In this document: one piece after another, positions 1 through 10,229 of the stretch
Position numbering within the stretch: position 1 is the stretch's first letter
Layout: each line of letters opens with the position of its first letter
Assembly: GCF_000004825.1 (NCBI RefSeq)
Contig: NW_008805104.1
Coordinates: forward strand, 124,001 to 188,000
Source of the DNA: Heterostelium album PN500
Lineage: Eukaryota; Evosea; Eumycetozoa; Acytosteliales; Acytosteliaceae
Direction of reading: 5' to 3'
Length of the DNA: 64,000 nucleotides
Translations under genes and position numbers: made by a program
The notes under the pieces: model-generated
Database searches by the model: none
What the model was told of the DNA's origin: nothing
The model's input: only the letters and a program-made list of their open reading frames with translations

Positions 1-602
1 TATTTATATTCCCAACCTTTATTTTCTCACATGGTTTGGCGTACGAGTCGGGTCGTGTCATTGACTTGTTCTCTGTTGGTACCGTCGCCTACACCTGTAT
101 CGTCATCACAGTCAACCTCAAGTTGGCACTGGAAATTCGCTACTGGACTTGGATTAACCATCTCACTGTCTGGGGATCGATTGGACTTTACATTCTCTGG
201 CTACTGGTGTTTGGAAAGTTCTGGGAGATTGAATCACTCGATGTTGGAGTAGACCTCTTTGATATTGTCTATCGTATTGGTCAATCCTCTTTGTTCTATC
301 TCTCAATCATTTGCGTACCTGTCATCTGTCTATGGAGAGATTTTACATGGAAATACTTGTTGAGAACGAATATTCCTCGTTCCTACCATATCGTACAAGA
401 GCTGCATCAAAAGAAACCAAAACAAAAATCACAACAAAATACCAATCCAAAGAAACTATGTAAGTTTTAATTAATTAATCTTTTTTTTTTTAAGAACAAA
501 TATTAATATATTGTTTTTTTTTTTAAATTATTAGATACTGGCTATTCATTCTCACAAGAACCTGGACAAGCAGATGTTATAAATAAAAAATATAGCCAAT
601 AA
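1..602 (+). CDS. P4-type phospholipid-translocating ATPase (flippase), C-terminal end, partial
   Basis: Only the 3' end of the gene is in the window; the frame is open from base 3. Exon 1 ends at 459, a GTAAGT intron runs 460-534, and the last exon is 535-602, with TAA at 600-602. The product is the C-terminal membrane domain of a P4-ATPase. It shows a G-rich segment, the conserved VNLKLALE helix start, a TWINH loop and several hydrophobic helices. The last exon carries the GYSFSQ motif that closes the regulatory tail in P4-ATPases. P4-ATPases move aminophospholipids from the outer to the inner leaflet of plasma or Golgi membranes. The pump, phosphorylation and nucleotide domains must lie left of the window. 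Family assignment is firm; the subtype cannot be told from this part. Confidence 0.85.
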
Positions 603-662
603 TGTGTAATATACATTATTATTTATTATCAAAATTTTTTTTTGATTTATTTATTTTAAATA

Positions 663-1015
663 TTAAATACATCTTTTGCCTCGTGGCTGGCATGTACCTC
701 TACAAAATATTTGGTTATTTTCACATATAATACCCATAAAGCAATGCTGAGTAAGATAATTCATACATTTGTGACCACAAACAACATGTCCTAACGGACA
801 TATTAAGCCTGGTTTAGGACATGTATATAAACCTGGATCATAACATCTGATATTAATAAAAAAATGATTAGTTAAAATTTGTATTTAAAAGATGATAAAT
901 ATTATTCTTACCTCTTTGATCCACATGGAAGTTGGAAAACTGGACACCTAATTGAATTTACATAATCTATATTTAAGATAAATATAATTATCAAAAATAA
1001 TAAAACTATTTTCAT
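663..1015 (-). CDS. Small secreted cysteine-rich protein, two exons, carbohydrate-binding-like
   Basis: This gene is split by an intron, so neither exon stands out as an open frame. Exon 1 is 912-1015 and exon 2 is 663-846 (minus strand). The 65-base intron 847-911 has a GTAAGA donor and a TATCAG acceptor. The 95-residue product starts with a hydrophobic signal peptide (MKIVLLFLIIIFILNI), followed by about 70 residues containing 11 cysteines. The pattern CYDPGLYTC...CPLGHVVCGHKC resembles small glucan-binding Cys modules (CYDPxxYxC, then CPxG and CG) seen in fungal endoglucanase binding domains and in dictyostelid secreted proteins. That family link is tentative. The end CQPRGKRCI is followed directly by TAA. 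It lies tail-to-tail with the flippase gene, 60 bases away. No catalytic motif is present; secretion is the solid inference. Confidence 0.7.
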
Positions 1016-1743
1016 ACATATATATATTTTTTAAATATTTTCCTCTTCTTTATTGTTCTAAACACTAGTAACTATCAATCATCAAATTTGGGATTGAATT
1101 AAAAAGAAATTATTTTTTAAATTATCACTTGTATGTCATTATTTTTATTATGTAAGTTGACTATGTGAATTATTTATTGTTTTATATGAAACCAATATAA
1201 ATACAATTTTGAATAGTATTAAGTTCATTGGTGTGATTACTGATCGGTTATTAATCATCTAATAGTATAAAAACATTGATTTTAAAGTAACATCATTAAA
1301 AATACACTAACACCAACATTTTTCACTCTATTGTTGTTGGTGTAGTGTGGTGGTTAATCACTTCTATTTTTTTTTTTTTTTGTACATCACTAATGACAAA
1401 ATTCGAACCGTTTGATTGTTTTGTACAAATTGTTATAACTTTTGATTAGTTAGGGATAAAAAAAATTATATTTATTTATTTGTGTTCAACCTAATATTTA
1501 ACTTTATTATTTTGGTCTTATCCAGTTAGTATTATAATTTAGAGATGACAAAAATTATAAAGTTGATCTTCTAACTTCAAATCTCTATTGTTTTTCTAAA
1601 AGTCAATTTAAAATATAATTTTAAATGTACTAATTTATGAAATAAAACATAATAAATAAATAAAAAAAAACAATTTTTTTCAGTGACATTGATTTTTAAA
1701 GAGATAAAATTTGATATTTATTTTTTGCAGGATTTATTTGAAG
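1016..1743. other. Intergenic, no gene seen
   Basis: Very AT-rich sequence upstream of the small secreted-protein gene and downstream of the desuccinylase gene. A T-run near 1367-1381 and scattered A/T tracts are present. I see no supported coding exon on either strand. Confidence 0.6.
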
Positions 1744-2769
1744 TTAAATTGGAACTATTATTATTCCAGCTCTTAAACCATTTCTGACACTTGGATTTGG
1801 AAATAAAATCTTAGCATTGTCTTCATAAACTGAATATTCTTCTTCTGTGCTTCCATGTGACAGCAAGAATCCTTTTTCCAAATGTGTAAAATTTTCAATA
1901 CTAAGATCTAGGTTCAATTTGAAACTATCTGTCTTTTTAATTATTTCTCTAGATACTTTAAATAGTTGTAGATTGTTAGCACTGTCCAAGTCGATACATC
2001 CTTCACTTCCATCGATCATAGATATTAATTTATTCTCTAATCGGCTGAGATCTATTTCCTGATTTTGTTTGAATGGACTTGCCTTTCCCAACTCCAGAGT
2101 GAATGACTCTACTTTAGCTTTGCTATGAGTGAACCAACTGAATGATCTTCCAACCTCGTTTTGAATTACCACAGCTTCGAGATCTGACTGTGCCAAACGT
2201 GCCAACTGTTTTGGAGAAGAAGCATTACTTTTAGGATAGATTGCAAACTTTTCTATCTTGGATCCTCGTATGGCAGTATGCATATCATAATGTATTTGCT
2301 CAACCACCAAGTTTGACTTTGGTTTCAGCGCTGTAAAGAACTCCAAAGAAATTCTTTCCAACAACTCTGCTCTCTTTGACTCTAGACAACCAGAGTACTC
2401 TTGGTCACTATGTCTTCCATTGAATAGCCTATTGATATCTACATCAATGAAACGTTTACCTGCTCTAATTGAATCAGGATTTCCATAAATAAACAACAGT
2501 CTACAACCAACGGGAATCAATTGATCTGTTGATATCATTTGTAGAATTTTATCCATCAACTCGATCGGTGCAGTTTCATTTCCATGAATACCAGAAGATA
2601 ATAAGAAATCCAATCGATTTGTTTCCAATTGCTTTGGAGTTACTCTAACTACACCTTCGCATATCCACTCTAACAAAGTTCCACTCGAAGTATATTGATT
2701 CTTAACATCAGGAATCACTTGATTCAGTGTTAAATCTAATAAATTTCCTAAAGATATATTACAATCCAT
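1744..2769 (-). CDS. astE: Succinylglutamate desuccinylase (AstE/aspartoacylase family), M14-type zinc amidohydrolase
   Basis: This intronless 341-residue protein belongs to the AstE/AspA branch of the zinc carboxypeptidase fold. Zinc ligands are visible as IHGNETAP (His62, Glu65) and DMHTAIRG (His164). The substrate-binding Asn-Arg lies in DINRLF (about 112-116). The catalytic glutamate is Glu226 in TLELGKA. The C-terminal block FPNP...GLRAG is the conserved end of bacterial AstE. AstE releases succinate and glutamate from N-succinylglutamate, the last step of the AST arginine-degradation pathway. Similarity to the bacterial enzyme runs end to end and the length is close to the usual 320-340 residues. 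No other AST gene is in the window, so the substrate here is inferred; a related N-acyl amino acid is possible. Absence of introns and the bacterial type suggest transfer from bacteria. Confidence 0.85.
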   Translation of the reverse strand: MDCNISLGNLLDLTLNQVIPDVKNQYTSSGTLLEWICEGVVRVTPKQLETNRLDFLLSSGIHGNETAPIELMDKILQMISTDQLIPVGCRLLFIYGNPDSIRAGKRFIDVDINRLFNGRHSDQEYSGCLESKRAELLERISLEFFTALKPKSNLVVEQIHYDMHTAIRGSKIEKFAIYPKSNASSPKQLARLAQSDLEAVVIQNEVGRSFSWFTHSKAKVESFTLELGKASPFKQNQEIDLSRLENKLISMIDGSEGCIDLDSANNLQLFKVSREIIKKTDSFKLNLDLSIENFTHLEKGFLLSHGSTEEEYSVYEDNAKILFPNPSVRNGLRAGIIIVPI

Positions 2770-2951
2770 ATTTAAAAATTAAATAATGAAATGATCAAGT
2801 TAAAAAGAAAATAAAAAAAATTAAACAAGAAGTTGTTGAGTTTAAACCCAATGAGCATCTTTGACCCATCTCGATTTTTTATTTTTTTTTTGATCAAAAA
2901 AATCTGAATAAATTTTATTGTTACCAGGTTAAAAAATCGGTGTTTAGATAT

Positions 2952-4627
2952 TTACAGTTGAGCTTCGAATTGAATAGTAGTTACAAATGGATACATTATG
3001 GTTGGCATGAAATCAATGAATGAATGTGAATGCAAGAGTATGCTAATCACTCTCTCGAGATTGGTAAAGTCGACTGGTTTTACATTGTTTGACATCGCTA
3101 TCTCTCTTGCACTCTTCAATACATATTGGAAACTAATTAATACACCTTCTTTAGTTTTAATATGTGATCTTATCCATCTCCAAAGCAATGCCTATTTAAA
3201 TGAATAAACAAACAATTAATAAATATGATCTTATAAAACAAATAAAAATAATTATTTACTCTATTAATTTCAGCAGTTGCCAAATCCTCTACGACTCCAT
3301 TAATTGCTGTAGCACCGACACCTTTTAACCACTTTAGAATATATAGTACTAATACTGTGATGGATGAATTGACACCGGCCAATGTGATGTCGCCTTTTGG
3401 AATGGCTAATAGCGATTTGTGGTAATGCCAAATGTCACCGTCGATCGATGCAACCTTGATGTCTGATCGGTTTGAAAATGCTTTACGACAGGCTTCTACT
3501 GCTGAACGATGTGCAACCAAAGCACCGTCGAATCCTAGCTCTGCCTCTGCCAGCTTGCCTTTGTACACACTCTCCAGTTCCTCCGGTGACAACTCTGTTG
3601 CCGCGCCACTTGGGAAGAGTGGCGACATTCCACCGGTTGCAGCAATGCCGCGTTGATGTGCGATGGCAACAAGAAGCTTGTAGTATGCCAAGAGAAACTC
3701 TTGGTTGAGTCCGAGTTGCGATCTCTCAGGGAATGCATCGCACTCTTTGTTGGCGATCGTCGACTTCACTATGGAGAAAATGTAGTCCCAGCGACCAGTG
3801 TTTAGCCCCACAATATGGTCGCGCAAATAATAGATAATCTCTGTCATTTCGAATGCAGCCTGGACGTTTTCAATGAGAACGATCACCTTGATCGATCCAT
3901 GTGGTAGTCCCAAGCGTTGCTCGCTAAATGACAGTACGTGACTCCACCAGAGCGCTTCATAGCGCGACTCCAACTTTGGCAGATAGAAAAACGGTCCTTT
4001 GCCATGCTCAAACAGCAACTTACCACTGTGAAACATATGCACACCGAAATCAAATAGCGAACCAGAGACTGGCGCGCCATCGACCAACACATGAAACTCT
4101 GAGAGATTCAACGAGCGCGGACGCACCAGCAGAACGGCGTCGGAAGTCTCCGAGGCGGTTCGCGTCGCCACCACATTTTTCAGGGTGGTATGTGAATTGC
4201 GAACGTTTTGCCAGCCACATTGGAAGCCATCGTCAAAGTCCACTTGCACACCGTTGGCACCGCTTGTCATACAGGCGATGAGCGACTGCTCAGTGGTGGC
4301 ATCCATGCAGACAATGTCAACGGTGCGATCTTTTAGAGCTGGAGGTATGCTTGTTTGAACGCGCCACGACGGATCACAACGGATGCTCTCCGTATCCTGT
4401 GGGAGTGTAAGCACACCGCCAGCCACAAGAAAAGCACTTCTTCGTACACGCTCGTCCAACAGCGAAACACGCTCCGTTCCAAACACTCGATGTAACTCTG
4501 CCAGGAAACGTAAACAATCGACAGGTGCAACATCGAAATCTATTTGATTGGCAACGTAATCGATTCCCTCTGACTCTAGTTGTTTCTTAAAACTAGAGAA
4601 ATAATCCATTTCTACTACATTTGCCAT
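2952..4627 (-). CDS. Malate synthase (MSA type)
   Basis: There are two exons: 3260-4627 and 2952-3191. They are joined across a 68-base intron (GTAAAT...TAG) that restores the conserved TAEINR/ALLWRW junction. The 535-residue product condenses glyoxylate with acetyl-CoA to malate in the glyoxylate cycle, normally in peroxisomes. Visible family blocks are RPRSLNL, LVDGAPVSGSLFDFG and LPKLESR. The signature region follows, with VLIENVQAAFEM and GLNTGRWDYIFS, then GGMSP and VEDLATAEINR, whose Asp corresponds to the catalytic base. Length matches plant and fungal enzymes (about 540). Several usually invariant positions differ: RPRG is RPRS, and the DFEDS block reads DFDDG. The C-terminus is AQL, not a canonical SKL-type peroxisomal signal. 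It is divergently arranged with the ketoacyl-CoA synthase gene. Confidence 0.9.
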
Positions 4628-6086
4628 TATTTATTATTATTATTATTGTTCAATCTTTAATTATTTTCTTTCTTTCTTTCTTTCTTTCTTTCTTTATAAT
4701 ATTTTAATTAACATATTGAAAATAATGAAAAAACAAAAAAATGATATTTGAAATTTAATTAAAAAAAAAAAAAAACAACAGACAGAGAATCTGTTTTTGA
4801 CCAACAACAAACCACACATATCTTCTCTTTTTGTTTCTAGAATGAATCTCCTGACAATGATGAAAATCAAATTGTTTAAACAAAAAGAAATATGAAATGA
4901 TACAAAATCGATCGATTTTCTTAAAATTATAATAGAATCTTTGTTTTATTTCACCTACAAAAATGAGTTTTGAAATAAATGAATATTCATTTATCTTATT
5001 TTTAACTAATCAGAGATATTTTGTTTTTTTTTTTTTGTTTATTTTTAATGATGTAAATGTTCATCAAGAGTCGACGATGGAATGACATTATGATGTTTCT
5101 TGTTCAAAAACGGGTAAAAATGTCGTAATTTAAATTGAATTGCAAATTTTCGATTACTACCCCCTTTGTTTTTAAATTAAAAAATGAATTTTTCTTTAAA
5201 AATGGGAGGCGCAAAATGATCTTTATACAAGATTGGACCTTTAAAAACTCACTTGCCCACAAATTTTATTTTTTAAAATTTTTTTTTATTTTGTTTGAAA
5301 ATAACAACACACTTAACGAACTGAACTAAAACTATAGACCAACAAAGACACCCACTTAAACACAAAAACAAACACTCATTTGCCAATAACAACAATAACA
5401 ATTCTGTCTAAAGTAAGGCATACCTCTTTGTTAAACAAAAAAACAATATATAATAAAAATATTATTATTACATAACAAGAAACACACAAAACACAAAACA
5501 CCATACACACACATTGTTATTATTATTATTATTTTCGTTTTTACATAAAATAGAGGGTAGAGTTACCAGGTAAGACATCAAACAACAACCACCAACTCAA
5601 AAAAAAAAAAAAAAAAAAAAGGAAAATAAAAACAAAAACAAAAATAAAGATTAGAAAAGAATAGAATAGAATCTAATAGACATTCATTCTACTATTACTC
5701 AACTCAGCACAACACAACTCAACACAACTCAATAACCAAAGAATATAACGACGAACGACCTACATAAAACACCCACACACTCACTCATTCATTCACAAAA
5801 ATCCTCTTTGATATTTTTTTTTTATTGTTATACTTTTTTTTATATTAAAATTTTAATAATCATAAAATTAAGGTTAGTTTTGTTTTATCAAATTCTTCTT
5901 GTGTATTACAAAAAAATATATTATTTTACATTATAATATTCTATTACTACTTTACTTATGTTCTAACATTTAATTAATTATTTATATTTTTTTAGATTTA
6001 TATAATTTATATTGTATTTTAACTTTGTATTTAAGTTTTGTTCATTATTCTTGAATTTACAGATAGGATAGTTAGATAGAAAAGAA
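4628..6086. promoter_or_regulatory. Divergent promoter region between malate synthase and ketoacyl-CoA synthase
   Basis: About 1.46 kb without a supported gene, between two divergently transcribed genes, so it should hold both promoters and 5' leaders. It contains a (TTTC)n tract next to the malate synthase start, several poly-A/T runs, and a CA-rich low-complexity stretch at about 5330-5790. A possible 5'-leader intron (GGTTAG at about 5870 to TTTTTAG near 5994) precedes the synthase start, but nothing proves it. Confidence 0.45.
4664..4696. repeat. (TTTC)n microsatellite
   Basis: About eight uninterrupted TTTC units, 37 bases upstream of the malate synthase start codon, in its promoter or leader. 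Confidence 0.9.
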
Positions 6087-7732
6087 ATGGACAAAAATAA
6101 TAATAATAACAATGAAGCTGGAAGTGCCAGTGGTGATAAGAGTAACAGCAGTAACACTGCTGCTCAAATACCAGAGGTGAAATCATATTACTATCCAGAT
6201 CGTGATGCCAATCTCACAGAGGTCAAAACTGGTTACAGTGCATGGAAAACAAATTCATTCATGAGTTTCATCGTTTTGTTGGTCCCAGTGATCGTCATCA
6301 ATGTGCTCTACGTCTACAACAAGGGTGATCTCTTTGTCGATCTCATCTCCAAGTTCCAAGAGATGATTATCCACGAGTTCCGTAATCAGGAGCCACAGAC
6401 CATCTACGTGGCAATCACAATCGCTTTCGTTTCGCTACTCTTGATCGAGTTGGTCATCAGTGTGCTGATGTCAAAGCGTAGAAAGCCAGTGTACTTGGTC
6501 GACTTCTCGGTGTTCCAACCCGACGACAAATACAAGATCACTCACGACTTCTTCATTAAGCACACCGAGCGTGTTGGATGGTTCGACCAAGATTCAATCG
6601 AATTCCAAAAGAAGTTGCTCTATCGTACCGGTCTCGGAAACGATACCTACTTCCCAGCCGGTATCACCAAAGACGTACCAGACACCAGCATGGAATCCGC
6701 ACGTCAAGAAGCCGACATGGTTCTCTCTGGTTGTCTCGACGATCTCTTTGCCAAGACCAAGATTAAACCAACCGACATTGATATCTTGATTGTCAATTGC
6801 AGTTTATTCAATCCAACTCCATCGTTAGCTGCTATGGTAAGTTTGCATCAAATCCCGAAAAAAGTTCGGTTCATTTCAATTTTGTTACTTACCCATTCAA
6901 ACATTTGTTAACAATACTTTAGATGATTAATAAATATAAGATGAGACACGATATTTTGAGTTACAATTTATCTGGTATGGGATGTTCAGCAAGTGTTGTT
7001 TCGATCGACTTGGCCAAACAATTGTTACAAGTTCACAAGAATGCAACTGCTGTCGTTTTGAGTACTGAGAATATCACTCAGAACTGGTATCGTGGAAATG
7101 AAAAGGCAATGTTGCTCACCAACACACTCTTCCGTATGGGTGGTGCAGCAATTATGCTCTCCAACAAATCGAAATACTACTGGAGCGGTAAATACAAGTT
7201 GGTCACATCGGTTCGTGTCACCAAATCCACTGACACTGCTTACAACGCTGTCTATCAGACCGAAGATTGCAAGGGTAACAAGGGTGTTCGTCTGGCCACT
7301 GGCCGTGATCTCATGGCGGTGGTCGGTGACGCCTTGAAGACCAACTTGACCATCCTCGGTCCAATGGTGCTGCCATGGAGCGAACAAATCAAGTTCTTCT
7401 TGCATCTCTGCTATAGAAAGTTTGTCAACAAAAAGGCAGCACCCTATGTACCAGACTTTAAGAAGGCATTCGACCACTACTGTATCCATGCCGGTGGTCG
7501 TGCCGTCATCGACGGTCTCGAAGAGAACTTCAAGCTCTCGCCATACGATGTAGAACCATCGCGTGCCACTCTCTACAGATATGGTAACACTTCTTCATCT
7601 TCAATCTGGTACGAACTCAACTTTATCGAGAAGCAACACCATGTCAAATCCGGTGAGAAAGTATGGCAATTGGCTTTTGGTTCTGGATTTAAATGTAATA
7701 GTGCTGTATGGGAAGCCATCAGAGATATTTAA
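6087..7732 (+). CDS. 3-ketoacyl-CoA synthase (plant FAE1/KCS-type very-long-chain fatty acid elongase)
   Basis: Exons are 6087-6836 and 6923-7732, split by an 86-base GTAAGT...TTTAG intron; the product is 519 residues. It has an Asn/Ser-rich N-terminus, two membrane segments (about 58-77 and 105-128) and a thiolase-fold condensing domain. Catalytic residues are Cys271 in GMGCSAS, His439 in HAGGRAVID and Asn472 in YGNTSSSS. The end motif [11 protein letters not shown] is intact. The enzyme condenses malonyl-CoA with long acyl-CoA in the endoplasmic reticulum, the first step of fatty acid elongation. This is the plant-type KCS rather than the ELO-type elongase of animals and fungi. The intron falls exactly between SLAAM and MINKYK, inside a block that is continuous in plant enzymes, which confirms the join. 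It converges with the PRXL2-like gene. Confidence 0.92.
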
Positions 7733-7974
7733 AAGAATTAAATGTTATTCACATTTAATAAAAGATAAAAAAACAAAAAAAACATTTATAAAAACAAAAC
7801 AAAAACAAAACAATTAGTTTAATCAATGAAATCAAATTGATTTGGAAGAAAAGATTTATGTTTAAAGTTAAAAAAAAAACTAAAAAGGGATTTTTAAAAT
7901 TTATTCTAATTTTTTTGGAGTATTTTTTTTCTATAGTTAGTTTAGTTAGAGTCACATTCCAAGCTAATCTAATT

Positions 7975-10229
7975 TTAATAGGGATAATAAACAACATGAT
8001 TATTATTGTGATTGGTTGCAATTTTACCTCCAAACTTTCTGGTGAGTGTTGAGATTTTGCCGCTGGAGGAAATGGCAGAGGGCGCAGTTGATGACTTTTG
8101 AAATACGATTGTCTTGGTGGCCTCGTGACCATTGTTATTGTTGATATTGTTGGAGTTGTTATGATTGGAGTTGTCGATATTGTTCTGGAGTTTCGCAATG
8201 AATGTACTGACATTTACCATTTCCAACGATGATACGTCGTATTTGAATTCAAAGGTCGTTGTCTTTGGTGTGTAGTTGTAAATATATTTCTTTGGTGATG
8301 GTTCTGTCTTGGATGATGGACTACTCAATGGTGATTTCACTGAGGATGATGATGTAGAGGTAGATGTCGAGTTGGATGTGGAAATCGATGAAGATGAATT
8401 GACGAGTGACGTTGAAGAGGACGATGGGGAGAGAGTAATTGGTGATTTGTTGCTGCTATTGTTGTTTATATTCGAGGCGGAAACTAAAGGCGGTGTTGTA
8501 GGTGGTGTTGTCGTTGTCTTTGATGATGAATGCGCTATCAGCATATTACCGGACGACAGTGATTTTACCAATGGTGAGGTATTTGGTGAATAGATGCCTT
8601 TGAGTGTTGGTGAATTATTATTTGAAAAAGTTTGTTGTTGTTGTTGTTGTGGAGATGATGGAGATAATGGTGTTTGTGGTTGACTAATATTATTATGATT
8701 ATGATTATAATTATGATTACCATTTTCATGATTATAAATATGATTATTATTTACAGATGATTCGTTATTATTTATATTTATATTATTAATTGAAATGGTT
8801 CTATTATTATTATGATTATTATTATTATTATTATAATGGTGAATATTATTTCCATAGAGTGGTGGTGATTGATTTGGAGTTGGTATTTTATTGCTATTTA
8901 CATGGAACGGATTATATGTCTCTGGATTGGATTCGATTTTAACTTTGGTTTCTTTTGGTATGGTGAATTGGAGAGCGGGTGCGTCGACTCTGACTGGCGA
9001 AGGTAGAGAAACCAGTAGTTTGCTCATTTGATTTTCGATATGATTCAATTTCTCTATTGTCTGAATCTTTGGATACGGTTGTTTACATGCTTTCAATATC
9101 TTATTGAGATCGAAAACATCCAGAAAATTCTTTTGTCTAAAATCATAATGAGCACCCTGTGGTTTTGGTCCAACAACTAATGTTGCACCTAATTGTCTGT
9201 AGTAGTAGTAGTAGGAACATTAGCATTAAACAGCAAAAAGAAAGAAAGAAAGAAAATATCTAATTAAATTATACATACAATCCATCACCTCTAAAATTTG
9301 AAGGTAAACCTTTTTCTTTTGCTTCTTTTCTATATACCGATAGTCTTGGATCCATTAAACCAATGGTTGTATCCCAGAAACCCATTCTCTTTAAGCTCAA
9401 AGCTCTATAAACTGATCTCGATCTATCTATATATATTTCACCATTAAAAAATCCACCAGCTATAAACTAAAGATTCATGAAACAAACAAAAAAAAAAAAA
9501 AAAAGGTGTTAGTGGAAACGTCGTTATGAATTATTGTCGTTGTAATCAAATTAAAATGTTACTTACATCCTCTAATCCAACTCTTTCGAAACCAATTGCT
9601 ATCAATGCAATTCCCATTCTATCTAGTTTTGGCTTGAGTGAAGATAGATCCATACACTGCAGTCTACACACTAGACATCCAAATCTTCTGAGTACTGCAA
9701 TTACACAACGCTTGTTATTCCACAGACTTGTAAACGGTAGCATTGTTCCATTGATGTCTTCCACATTGATTCCAGCCAATGCGAAATTCAATGGAATCGT
9801 AGGTGATTCACTTAGTTGATCGTCGGAAGCTATCAATGCCGTTGATTTATTATTATTTAAATGACTATTGATTTTGTTATTACCTGTAGTAGTTGTTGTT
9901 GATGATGATGATGATGATGATGATGGTGATGAAGAGGAATTAGAAGAAGACGAAGAGGAATTGGAAGAAGAAGAAGAAGAAGAAGAAGAAGTGGCTGTTG
10001 CTGCTATTGTTGCTGGAGAACTGGATGGTGGTGAGGACGATGTTGTAGGCGGTGATTCTTTCGATAGCTTCTTCTCAGTGGACTTCTCCTCTTCTTTATT
10101 CTTCTTGGCGGCGGCAGCTACCTTTAGCCTGAGACTCTGTATCATTTTCAGTATGTCCTCTAACATGAAAATAATAAATAATGTCAGATAGACTGCGCCT
10201 TTTATTAAATTAAATAACTTCATTATCAT
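7975..10229 (-). CDS. PRXL2/FAM213-like thioredoxin-fold protein (prostamide/prostaglandin F synthase-like) with long low-complexity tails
   Basis: Three exons on the minus strand: 9567-10229, 9279-9466 and 7975-9196. The introns are 100 and 82 bases (GTAAGT...TTTAG and GTATGT...CTACAG), giving 690 residues. An N-terminal hydrophobic segment (about 9-27) is followed by a charged stretch, a long Ser run, and then the AhpC/TSA-like domain (about 150-320). The domain shows RRFGCLVCR with the redox CxxC, LSSLKPKLDRMG, and a middle exon FIAGGFFNGEIYIDRSRSVY. It ends with LQLGATLVVGPKPQGAHYD. This order is that of PRXL2A/B, where PRXL2B reduces prostamide H2. The last ~370 residues are an Asn/Ser/Thr-rich extension absent from animal homologues. 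The domain assignment is secure; the substrate is not known. Confidence 0.85.

Noticed and set aside
1325-1425. tRNA-like sequence: an A-box-like GGTGTAGTG...GGTTAATCAC followed by a T run and a TTCGAACC motif
   Set aside because: The TTCGAACC is in the opposite orientation to the A-box-like part and no cloverleaf can be drawn.
7025-7489. 154-codon frame antisense to the ketoacyl-CoA synthase
   Set aside because: Shadow of a well-supported coding exon on the other strand.
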